DNA from: an uncultured bacterium
GTDB taxonomy: Bacteria > Cyanobacteriota > Vampirovibrionia > Gastranaerophilales > Gastranaerophilaceae
NCBI GenBank assembly: GCA_905215335.1
Contig: CAJMPQ010000024.1
Location: 1 to 9,766, forward strand
Direction: 5' to 3'
DNA length: 9,766 bases
A program made the position numbers and the translations under genes. Of the stretch, positions 1-6,869 are shown piece after piece (positions within the stretch are counted from its first letter, which is position 1; each line of letters begins with the position of its first letter). The notes beneath the pieces were generated by a model. The model made no database searches, was not told where the DNA came from, and was given only the letters and a program-made list of their open reading frames with translations.

Positions 1-2
1 TT

Positions 3-89
3 TATATTGATGATAGGACAATTTGTTTTAATGGTGATTATCACAAAACTCTTGAAGAAATTGAAAAATTTAAAGTTTACTGGAAATAA
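3..89 (+). CDS. HAD-like hydrolase, C-terminal fragment (partial, cut by window edge)
   Basis: The reading frame starting at base 3 is open from the window edge and gives 28 residues before TAA at 87-89. It begins YIDDR, followed by FNGD and a lysine- and glutamate-rich tail ending in VYWK. An acidic pair in a beta-strand-like context (IDDR) followed by an F-x-G-D loop is typical of the motif IV end of small HAD-superfamily phosphatases or nucleotidases. The gene at the right edge of the window starts with HAD motif I, on the same strand, and looks like the other half of such a protein. The fragment converges on the MFS gene; the 67 bp between them hold no convincing terminator hairpin. Substrate unknown. 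The identification rests on a short motif only. Confidence 0.5.
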   Translation, partial: YIDDRTICFNGDYHKTLEEIEKFKVYWK

Positions 90-156
90 TATTTTTTATA
101 TTTACCCCCACTTGATTTCTGTCTCAAAACGAGTGATGAATGTGTTGCATCAAGAA

Positions 157-1704
157 TTAATAGGATTTTCTATTATTAATTTTCATTAGGAATATTAATA
201 ATATAATTACAATTCCGAGAAGAGCATAAATTCTAAAAGAATCTATATAAGCCCATAATCTTGATTGTTGTAATAATTGATTATATAAAAGTTTTTGTCC
301 CATTAGCATTGCAGTATTTAAATCTGTACTTTGGGCAAAATTTGCAGCGTAAGTAGATACTCTTTCTAAATATACATTATTTGTTTCTGTTAAATTTTTT
401 ACCATCATAAATTGATGAATTTGAGAAAATCTTGAGATAAAAGTTGCAACTAATGAAGTTCCAACTGCTCCACCTATTGTTTTGATGAAATTTTGTAATC
501 CACTTGCGTTAGACATTTCTTTTGCAGGAACTGTCAAACAAGAGAAAGATACCAAAGGAATCATAGCTAATGTCATACCTATACCAAATAAAATATTTGG
601 GATAAATATTGAAGCTTGTGAAATTTGTAAATTTATATCACCTAACATCCAACTTCCTATTGATAATAATAAAACGCCTGAAGATGCAACAACTCGAACA
701 TCTGTTTTTTCAGGTAAAAATTTATTTAAAAATAAGCCAATCATACAGCCTATTCCACGAGGCATCATTGAAAGTCCACTTGTAAAAGCATCATATCCCA
801 TCATTGTTTGCATAAATTGTGGAATCATTGCAAGAGAACCAAGTAGAATAGCATTCATTACTGTTATACATATTGTCCCCATTGTATAGTTCCAATTACT
901 TAAAACATTAAATCTTACAAGAGTTTCTTTCCCTTTTATTTGAGAAATAATAAAACCTATTAAGCCGATTACCCAAATAACAGTTAAACGGCAAATAAAT
1001 ATAGAATTAAACCAGTCTTCGTCATTACCTTTATCCATCATGATTTCAAAGGCAACAGCAAACATGATTAAAAATATTAAACCCCACCAATCTGTTTTTA
1101 CATTTTTTTGTTTTTGAGCATAAGGAGGGTCTGTAATCATTGTTTTTGCCATTGTTATAATTAAGGCTCCAATTGGGATGTTCATAAAAAATATCCAATG
1201 CCAAGAATAATTTTCTGTGATCCAACCACCTAATACAGGTCCAATAATAGGTGCAACAATTACAACAAGGCCAAATATTGTGATTGCAGTTGTTAAATCT
1301 TTTCCTTTAAAATTTTCCATCATAATTGCTTGAGCTATAGGAATTAAAACCCCTCCGCCAAAACCTTGAAAAAATCGCCCTATAATCATTAAAGGCATAG
1401 ATGAAGATATTCCACAGACAAATGATGACATTGTAAAAATAAAAACCATCATGATAAAAAGGTTTTTTCGACCCAATAATCTACATAACCAGTCTAACAT
1501 TGGTATAGTTAAACAACTTGCGATTAAATAACTCGTTAAAATCCATATTGATTCTTGATTACTTACCGAAAAACTTCCTGCAATGTGTGGTAATGCAATA
1601 TTTGCAATCGTTTCATCCAAAGAAAACATAAAGGCTGCAAACATTGTAGGAATTAAAATTAACCATTTACTATTGTTTTTTTGTTCATCAGCTAAATTTA
1701 CCAT
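157..1704 (-). CDS. MFS multidrug efflux transporter, DHA2 (EmrB/QacA) family, 14 TM segments
   Basis: A 515-residue inner-membrane drug:proton antiporter, the normal length for 14-TM DHA2 proteins. Visible motifs: LDETIANIALP at about 29-39 (the TM1 DHA2 signature, as in EmrB), WILTSYLIA near 54, motif A (DWLCRLLGRK, 71-80), motif B arginine R110 in GRFFQGFGGG, and motif C APIIGPVLGGW at 151-161. Hydrophobic segments continue to the C-terminus. The ATG start at 1704 has an AGG seven bases upstream, partly inside the palindromic operator region. The gene follows marR with a 66-bp gap that holds its own promoter, so it is probably the main target of that repressor. EmrB-type pumps usually work with an EmrA-type adaptor; none is encoded beside this gene, although the upstream operon has an adaptor and an outer-membrane channel. 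Exported compounds cannot be read from the sequence. Confidence 0.93.
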   Translation of the reverse strand: MVNLADEQKNNSKWLILIPTMFAAFMFSLDETIANIALPHIAGSFSVSNQESIWILTSYLIASCLTIPMLDWLCRLLGRKNLFIMMVFIFTMSSFVCGISSSMPLMIIGRFFQGFGGGVLIPIAQAIMMENFKGKDLTTAITIFGLVVIVAPIIGPVLGGWITENYSWHWIFFMNIPIGALIITMAKTMITDPPYAQKQKNVKTDWWGLIFLIMFAVAFEIMMDKGNDEDWFNSIFICRLTVIWVIGLIGFIISQIKGKETLVRFNVLSNWNYTMGTICITVMNAILLGSLAMIPQFMQTMMGYDAFTSGLSMMPRGIGCMIGLFLNKFLPEKTDVRVVASSGVLLLSIGSWMLGDINLQISQASIFIPNILFGIGMTLAMIPLVSFSCLTVPAKEMSNASGLQNFIKTIGGAVGTSLVATFISRFSQIHQFMMVKNLTETNNVYLERVSTYAANFAQSTDLNTAMLMGQKLLYNQLLQQSRLWAYIDSFRIYALLGIVIILLIFLMKINNRKSY

Positions 1705-1715
1705 AATAATACCTA

Positions 1716-1727
1716 TTGAATTTTCAA
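1716..1727. promoter_or_regulatory. Proximal MarR operator candidate (TTGAA-TT-TTCAA)
   Basis: A 12-bp inverted repeat with 5-bp arms and a 2-bp centre lies just downstream of the predicted start site and next to the ribosome-binding region of the MFS gene. The same 12 bases recur at 1752-1763. MarR dimers commonly bind palindromes of this size, and marR is the adjacent gene. The assignment is inferred from position and symmetry. Confidence 0.6.
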
Positions 1728-1734
1728 CACATGC

Positions 1735-1763
1735 AGTATATTATAATGGTATTGAATTTTCAA
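1735..1763 (-). promoter_or_regulatory. Sigma70-type promoter of the MFS gene
   Basis: On the minus strand, -35 TTGAAA (1763-1758) and -10 TATACT (1740-1735) are separated by exactly 17 bp. Transcription should start near 1728, giving a leader of about 24 nt. A TATAAT at 1745-1740 overlaps this -10, but its spacing to the -35 is too short. The -35 lies inside one palindrome, and the predicted start abuts a second identical palindrome, so a bound repressor would block polymerase. Confidence 0.65.
1752..1763. promoter_or_regulatory. Distal MarR operator candidate (TTGAA-TT-TTCAA)
   Basis: Identical to the copy at 1716-1727, with centres 36 bp apart. Here the symmetry extends to 7-bp arms (TATTGAA/TTCAATA). 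It covers the -35 hexamer of the MFS promoter and begins 8 bp past the marR stop codon. In addition, a longer 12-bp inverted repeat, ATACCTATTGAA (1709-1720) and TTCAATAGGTAT (1759-1770), encloses the whole promoter. Confidence 0.6.
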
Positions 1764-1770
1764 TAGGTAT

Positions 1771-2241
1771 TTAAAATTTTATATTATGGATTTTTGTTAT
1801 TTTTTCTATTTGTTTAAATAAAATATTTCCAACATCTTCTAATTCATCTCTTTCTTTTTCTGAGAATATTTCATAGGCTTCTTGAACAAGTATGTTGCGT
1901 GATTGTTTATGAATTTCTTTTCCTTTTTCTGTAGCATAACTTTTCACTGCAAGAATTTGTTTCGATTTTGTTTTTTGCTCTCTGGTAATATAATTACGAC
2001 TTTCAAGAGAAGATAATATTTTACTAACATAAGTCCTCTGTATAGAAAGACTTCTTGCAAGATCTCCTTGTGTAATTCCAGGATTGAGTACGATTTCTTC
2101 TAAAATAATATATTCATTATGATTAATAGGGATATTATGTTTTTTATGAATTACTTTCATATATTCTTTTATAACTTTAGCAAATTTTTCAGCTGCATAA
2201 ATAACCGATTGGTTATAACTTATCATTTTATTTTCACTCAT
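1771..2241 (-). CDS. MarR-family transcriptional repressor
   Basis: A 156-residue winged-helix regulator of normal MarR length. From the chosen ATG, the helix-turn-helix spans about residues 55-87 (GITQGDLARSLSIQRTYVSK, then LSSLESRNYITR). The wing follows, with a lysine-rich stretch (QKTKSK) where many MarR proteins have the D-x-R wing motif. Flanking helices supply the dimer interface. The frame is open upstream to a GTG at 2247, but that codon lies within the AAGGTGA Shine-Dalgarno sequence, so ATG at 2241 is the better start. It lies 84 bp after the ybhR-like gene and 66 bp before the MFS gene. It probably represses the MFS gene through the paired palindromes, and perhaps itself through a one-mismatch copy upstream. 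MarR proteins usually release DNA on binding small phenolic or drug-like ligands; the ligand here is unknown. Confidence 0.9.
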   Translation of the reverse strand: MSENKMISYNQSVIYAAEKFAKVIKEYMKVIHKKHNIPINHNEYIILEEIVLNPGITQGDLARSLSIQRTYVSKILSSLESRNYITREQKTKSKQILAVKSYATEKGKEIHKQSRNILVQEAYEIFSEKERDELEDVGNILFKQIEKITKIHNIKF

Positions 2242-2276
2242 ACTCACCTTACAATTAGTTTATAATACTTTTAATT

Positions 2277-2310
2277 ATTTTAGCATAAATGATAGTTATT
2301 TAAAATTCAA
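2277..2310 (-). promoter_or_regulatory. marR promoter with a one-mismatch operator copy
   Basis: Minus strand: TTGAAT (2310-2305), a 17-bp spacer, then TATGCT (2287-2282). An overlapping alternative is the extended -10 TGCTAAAAT (2285-2277). The -35 falls within TTGAATTTTAAA (2310-2299), which differs at one base from TTGAATTTTCAA found twice before the MFS gene, suggesting weak autoregulation. The region is very AT-rich, so chance similarity is possible. No strong terminator hairpin separates this promoter from the end of the upstream operon, so read-through may also feed marR. Confidence 0.4.
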
Positions 2311-2331
2311 AGTTTAGTTTATATATGTTAT

Positions 2332-3441
2332 TTAATCAAGTTTTCTTTTGAACGTCATAGAAGCTAAACTTAGGGTTAGCATAGCTATAATAAATAGAGG
2401 GATTAAATTATAGAATACATCTTCAAAACTCATTCCTTTTAAGAAAATTCCACGCACTAATACCATAAAAAATCTTATAGGGTTTAAGTAGGTTAGGTAT
2501 TGCAATATTTGAGGCATATCTTCTATCGGCGAAATAAAACCTGATAGCAAAATTGCAGGCATTTGAAAAGTTATAACCCCTAAAATTGCTTGCTGTTGAG
2601 TTTTACATATTGATGATATAAATAATCCTACTCCGGTTATTGAAAGTAACGATACAAAAATTGCTGTGAAAAATAGAAGAGGTGAACCTATGAATGGTAC
2701 TTTAAAAAACAAAATCACAAAAGTTGTCATAATTGTTGTGAGTGACAATGCAATTATTAATGGCGGTACTGTTTTCCCTAACAAAATTTCAAAAGAAGTT
2801 AATGGACTTACAATAAGCTGGTCAAAAGTTCCCATTTCTCTTTCTCTTGCGATAGACAAAGCTGTTAGCAATAGTGTTATAACTAGTGCAAGCATTGCAA
2901 CAAGAACGGTCAGCAAATACCAACGATATTCTAAATTAGGGTTATACCAATTTCTAATTGTAGGATTTAATTGAGGAGTAGTATTTGAAATTTCATTATT
3001 GTAATCATTTACTATTTGAGAAGCATAAGCTGATGCAATAGATGCGGAATTTGTTTGTCTACCATCCGCAACTATTAAAATATCAGTCATTTTTTTATTT
3101 TTAATATTTTTTGAAAAATCATTGTTTATATATATCCCAAGCTGCACTTTTTGGTTGTCAATTTTTTCTTTTAAAACTTTTTCGTCACTTACATAATAAA
3201 AATTTCTAAATCTTGTAGAGTTTTCAAACCTTGATAGTAATTCTCTCGATTCGTAAGTATTTGATCTATCTAAGACTGCAACATCAATATTTTTGACTTC
3301 CATCGTAATAGCATTTGAAAATACAAATAGCTGCAATAATGGTAAAGCTATAATAATACCTCGACTTTTCGGGTCTTTCCAAATCGTTATAAATTCTTTT
3401 TTTATTAGAGCAAAAACTCTTCTTAAAACATCTTTTATCAT
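2332..3441 (-). CDS. ybhR: ABC-2 type permease, YbhR-like
   Basis: A 369-residue integral membrane subunit, very close in length to E. coli YbhR. One TM segment at about 28-46 is followed by a large extracytoplasmic domain (about 47-173, including the conserved TIRNWYNP near 161-168). Five or so C-terminal TM segments come next. The ABC-2 signature is clear: IAREREMGTFDQLIVSPLT at about 197-215, then the LLSGFISPIEDMP loop (298-310) and the LNPIRFF segment (319-325). It should pair with the YbhS-like subunit to form the transmembrane path driven by the YbhF-like ATPase. It overlaps the ybhS stop by 4 bp (ATGA), with GAGG eight bases before the ATG, indicating translational coupling. It is the last gene of the operon. 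Confidence 0.9.
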   Translation of the reverse strand: MIKDVLRRVFALIKKEFITIWKDPKSRGIIIALPLLQLFVFSNAITMEVKNIDVAVLDRSNTYESRELLSRFENSTRFRNFYYVSDEKVLKEKIDNQKVQLGIYINNDFSKNIKNKKMTDILIVADGRQTNSASIASAYASQIVNDYNNEISNTTPQLNPTIRNWYNPNLEYRWYLLTVLVAMLALVITLLLTALSIAREREMGTFDQLIVSPLTSFEILLGKTVPPLIIALSLTTIMTTFVILFFKVPFIGSPLLFFTAIFVSLLSITGVGLFISSICKTQQQAILGVITFQMPAILLSGFISPIEDMPQILQYLTYLNPIRFFMVLVRGIFLKGMSFEDVFYNLIPLFIIAMLTLSLASMTFKRKLD

Positions 3442-4547
3442 TTATTCAGCCTCATATCTGTATTTTTATAGACAGCTACAAAAAGGATTAAACCCAAAAT
3501 AGATAAGAATAATGAATTAATTATGACAATTTCCCAAACCGTACCTGCCATAAATTCACTTTCAATAAAAGTTATAAAATACCGAGGAGGTAAAATCATT
3601 GTTAAATATTGAAAAACTAAAGGCATTGAATTTATTGGAAACATTAACCCTGAAAGTAGCAGTGCTGGCAAAAATCCTATTCCTAAAGATACCTGGCTTG
3701 CTAAAAACTGATTTTTAAGTTTTGAAGAAATTAACAAGCCAATTCCTGAAGATGTAAATAAAAACAAGCCGCTTACAAAAAATAGTGTTAAAAGGTTCCC
3801 TCTAAATGGTATTTTAAAAACTACAAGACACATAAATACACTAAAGGTCATAGATAACATTCCAAGTGTAAAATATGGAATATATTTACCTAATACAATA
3901 TCGATTTTCCTTACTCTTGTTGTTAAAAGAGCTTCCATTGTACCTCGTTCCCATTCTCTTGCGATTACAAGTGCTGTAAGCAATATTCCGATAAGTGTCA
4001 TTGTAATTGCAATTGAGCCTGGTAAAATAAAATAGTGGCTATTCAAATCCTGATTGTACCAAGTTCTGACAGTCGGAGTAACAATCGGTATTGTAGAAGC
4101 ATTTTTGTATTTGCTTGTTGCAAGCCATTGATTTGTAATTTGAAGTGCATAATTTTGAACATAATTTGCTGTGTTTACTTCACTGCCATCTGTTATAATT
4201 ATAAAATCTGCAGGTTTTCGATCTGATAAATTTTTTGAAAAATCATTTGGAATAATAATTGCTCCTTTTAATTTTGAGCGGACAATATCTTCTTGAAGTT
4301 CTTTATCGTTATCGTAAATTATTGATTTTACATATTTACTATGTCCAAAAGATTTAATAAGAGTTGATATTTCAGGGTTTGCATCATCATTTTTAATCCC
4401 TATTGTAACTTTTACAGTATCCAAATTAATCCCGTACATGTAAATTAAAATTGCAATAAGTGGCAAAATAAAAGCAATTATTATGCTGCTTGGATCTCTT
4501 AATATTTGACGAAATTCTTTTTTTATAAGAGCAAAAAGTGTTTTCAT
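3438..4547 (-). CDS. ybhS: ABC-2 type permease, YbhS-like
   Basis: A 369-residue membrane subunit, paralogous to and the same length as the next gene. It has an N-terminal TM segment at about 21-39, an extracytoplasmic domain (about 40-172, with TVRTWYNQ near 159-166 matching TIRNWYNP in the partner) and C-terminal TM segments. The ABC-2 motif VIAREWERGTMEALLTTRV is at 194-212 and LLLSGLMFPINSMP at about 296-309. The two permeases probably form a heterodimer. The start overlaps the ATPase stop by 4 bp (ATGA) and has a strong AAGGAG site upstream. In E. coli the equivalent YbhFSR transporter is linked to drug and cation export; the substrate here cannot be deduced. Confidence 0.9.
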   Translation of the reverse strand: MKTLFALIKKEFRQILRDPSSIIIAFILPLIAILIYMYGINLDTVKVTIGIKNDDANPEISTLIKSFGHSKYVKSIIYDNDKELQEDIVRSKLKGAIIIPNDFSKNLSDRKPADFIIITDGSEVNTANYVQNYALQITNQWLATSKYKNASTIPIVTPTVRTWYNQDLNSHYFILPGSIAITMTLIGILLTALVIAREWERGTMEALLTTRVRKIDIVLGKYIPYFTLGMLSMTFSVFMCLVVFKIPFRGNLLTLFFVSGLFLFTSSGIGLLISSKLKNQFLASQVSLGIGFLPALLLSGLMFPINSMPLVFQYLTMILPPRYFITFIESEFMAGTVWEIVIINSLFLSILGLILFVAVYKNTDMRLNK

Positions 4548-6025
4548 TTTTCACTCTCCTTAATTAAATTGATAAAAGCTTCTTCCATATTTTGGGCACC
4601 TGATTGAGTTTTTAATTCTTGAGGTGTGCCTATTGCAATCGTTTCACCTTTATAAAAAAGGCTTATTTTATCGCAGTATTCAGCTTCATCCATAAAGTGC
4701 GTAGTAACAAGGATTGTTACCCCTTTTTTAGACAAGGATTTTATGTGATTCCAAAATTCTTTTCTTGCGATTACATCAACTCCTGATGTTGGCTCATCTA
4801 AAAATAAAATAGGCGGATTATGGATAACTGCACAGGCTAAAGATAATCTCTGTTTAAAACCTAGCGGTAAATCGTCAGCTTTTTGGTTTTCAACATCTTG
4901 GAAATTAAAAATTTCAATAATTTCATCTATTTTTTTTTGTTTATTTTTTGATTTTATTCCATAAACTGATGCAAAAAATTCAAGGTTTTGACGCAGAGTT
5001 AAATTACCGTATAATGAAAATTTTTGAGCCATATAACCAAGATTTGATCGAGCTTTACTTGGCTCTTTCAAAATATCAATTCCCATAATTTTTGCAGTTC
5101 CTGATGTAGGTCTTGCTAGTCCGCACATCATTTTGAAAGAGGTGGATTTTCCTGCTCCATTTGGACCTAAAAGTCCGAAGATTTCTCCTCTATTTATACA
5201 AAAAGAATTGTTTTTTACAGCATAAAAATTGCCGTATTTTTTCTCTAAATTATCAGCCAGCACAGTACATTCTATATCTGATGTTAATTCAGGATAATTT
5301 TCAGCAATTTGAGAAGGGATTTCTTTATACCCTCCCATTAATTCAATTACTTTAGCTTCAAATTCTTGAGTTGTAGGAGCCAAATTTTCAGGAGTTCCAT
5401 CATAAATAACCTGTCCTTTGTCTAATACAACCGAAATATCAAAGCTATGAGCTTCATCTAAATATGCAGTTGACCATAGAACTGTTGTTTCCGGTGAAAT
5501 TAAATTCCTTACCATTTCCATCAAATCACGCCTTGATATAGGATCTACTCCAACAGAGGGCTCATCTAAAAGTAAAAATTCAGGATTACCCATCAACGCG
5601 CAAGCTAATCCCAGTTTCTGTTTCATCCCTCCGGATAAAGCACCTGCCAGTCTGTCAGTAAATGGTGCTAGTTTGGTGAATTTTAGGAGTTTATCAAAAT
5701 CGTATGGAAGATTTTTTAAATCTGCATATAATTTCAAATTTTCTTCAACTGTTAAATCCTCATATAATCCAAATTTTTGAGGCATATAACCTATTTTAGG
5801 ATTTAACTTTTCTTTTTCTGTTGCGGGATTTATCCCAAGTACAGAAATTTCACCACTATTCGGAATTAACAAGCCTGAAATAAGTCTTATTAATGTAGTT
5901 TTTCCTGAACCATCAGCACCAATAAGTCCTGTAATTTTGCCTTTTTCAATATTTAGTGAAAGGTCTTTTATTGCTTGTATATTACCAAAACTTTTATTTA
6001 AGTTTTTAATTATTACCGTTTGCAT
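4544..6025 (-). CDS. ybhF: Double-NBD ABC transporter ATPase, YbhF-like
   Basis: A 493-residue cytoplasmic ATPase with two fused nucleotide-binding domains. NBD1: Walker A GADGSGKT (36-43), Q-loop Q83, signature LSGGM (130-134), Walker B LLLDE (151-155). The switch-histidine position reads STAYLDEA, with A187 in place of His. NBD2: Walker A GPNGAGKS (287-294), Q334, divergent signature LPLGF (386-390), Walker B LFLDE (407-411), switch histidine H443 in TTHFMDEA. E. coli YbhF is longer, but NBD2 with an LPLG-type signature fits that family. It powers the YbhS/YbhR permeases. The start overlaps the adaptor gene by 20 bp, with a weak GGAT upstream, so translation probably depends on coupling. 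Confidence 0.93.
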   Translation of the reverse strand: MQTVIIKNLNKSFGNIQAIKDLSLNIEKGKITGLIGADGSGKTTLIRLISGLLIPNSGEISVLGINPATEKEKLNPKIGYMPQKFGLYEDLTVEENLKLYADLKNLPYDFDKLLKFTKLAPFTDRLAGALSGGMKQKLGLACALMGNPEFLLLDEPSVGVDPISRRDLMEMVRNLISPETTVLWSTAYLDEAHSFDISVVLDKGQVIYDGTPENLAPTTQEFEAKVIELMGGYKEIPSQIAENYPELTSDIECTVLADNLEKKYGNFYAVKNNSFCINRGEIFGLLGPNGAGKSTSFKMMCGLARPTSGTAKIMGIDILKEPSKARSNLGYMAQKFSLYGNLTLRQNLEFFASVYGIKSKNKQKKIDEIIEIFNFQDVENQKADDLPLGFKQRLSLACAVIHNPPILFLDEPTSGVDVIARKEFWNHIKSLSKKGVTILVTTHFMDEAEYCDKISLFYKGETIAIGTPQELKTQSGAQNMEEAFINLIKESEK

Positions 6026-6869
6026 TTTTGTTATCCAAATTGATTTTAACAGTTACAGGCATACCTTGACGTAAGTATTCGTCAATATTATCAACATAGA
6101 CTCTTATTCGATAAACTAAATCAGTTCTTAAATCAGTTGTCTGAACTGTTTTTGGTGTAAATTCCGCAACAGGTGAAATATAGCCGATTTGCCCTTCATA
6201 TTCTCTGTTTTTCTTTGTATTCGGATCGATTGTATCTGTTAGGACTTGAACTTTTTGACCGTACTTGACATTTCCTAAATCCTTTTCACTAATGTAAGTT
6301 CTAATCCATACAGGTTTGTTTTTGGCAACTGTATAAATAGGTTGACTCTTATTAACTGTTGCACCAGGTTCTTGAGCTCTTACTGTCACAATACCATCAT
6401 CGGGAGCATAGAGTTTTGTATAATCAAGTTGATTTTTGGTAAATTGTTTATTAGCTAATGCTGCTTTATAATCTGAATCAGCTTTGTTTTTTGTATTTAG
6501 TAAAGTTTCACATTCCATTTGGGATACTGTGTTGTCAGAACATAAAGGAGCTTTTCTTTCATATTTTGATTTTGCATCATTATATAGTGCAAGTGTTCTT
6601 GAAACTTCTGCATCTGCTTTTGTAAGATTAGCGTTGTAATCTTTATTATCTAATGTCGCAACAAGTTCCCCCTTCTTAACTGTGTCGCCTTCTTCTTTAA
6701 GCATTTTTTCAATTTGTCCTGCAACTTGAAAACTTAAATCAACTTGTCGAATTTCAATATTACCGTACAAAGTTAGCTCAAAAGGATTTTTCTTATTTTT
6801 TAGAATGAAGAATATTCCTATAGATAAAAGTATTACTAAAATCAATATTATAGGTATTATTTTTTTCAT
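6006..6869 (-). CDS. ybhG: HlyD/YbhG-type periplasmic adaptor (membrane fusion protein)
   Basis: A 287-residue adaptor, somewhat shorter than E. coli YbhG. One N-terminal membrane anchor (about 4-23) follows a KK start and has no lipobox. The barrel-sandwich (lipoyl-like) half-motif is at about 45-73 (VAGQIEKMLKEEGDTVKKGE), an alpha-helical hairpin spans 76-150, the second half-motif lies at 152-182 (APDDGIVTVRAQEPGATV), and a beta-barrel region with GQKVQV at 204-209 follows. The hairpin tip contains R105-x3-L109-x6-S116, an exact match to the RLS motif known to dock adaptors onto TolC-like channels. Two cysteines (C110, C120) bracket this tip. It overlaps the channel gene by 4 bp (ATGA) and has an excellent GGAGG site. 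It should link the YbhS/R permease to the outer-membrane factor encoded just upstream. Confidence 0.92.
   Translation of the reverse strand: MKKIIPIILILVILLSIGIFFILKNKKNPFELTLYGNIEIRQVDLSFQVAGQIEKMLKEEGDTVKKGELVATLDNKDYNANLTKADAEVSRTLALYNDAKSKYERKAPLCSDNTVSQMECETLLNTKNKADSDYKAALANKQFTKNQLDYTKLYAPDDGIVTVRAQEPGATVNKSQPIYTVAKNKPVWIRTYISEKDLGNVKYGQKVQVLTDTIDPNTKKNREYEGQIGYISPVAEFTPKTVQTTDLRTDLVYRIRVYVDNIDEYLRQGMPVTVKINLDNKNANGNN

Noticed and set aside
90..156. Terminator between the convergent HAD fragment and MFS gene
   Set aside because: Only weak arms such as TGATG/CATCA with a 9-base loop and no T-run; not enough to call.
7..189. 60-codon plus-strand frame at the left edge
   Set aside because: It overlaps, in another frame, the better supported HAD-like C-terminal fragment and the end of the MFS gene; no family resemblance.
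482..889. 135-codon plus-strand frame inside the MFS gene
   Set aside because: Antisense shadow of a clear 14-TM transporter; no start context or domain of its own.
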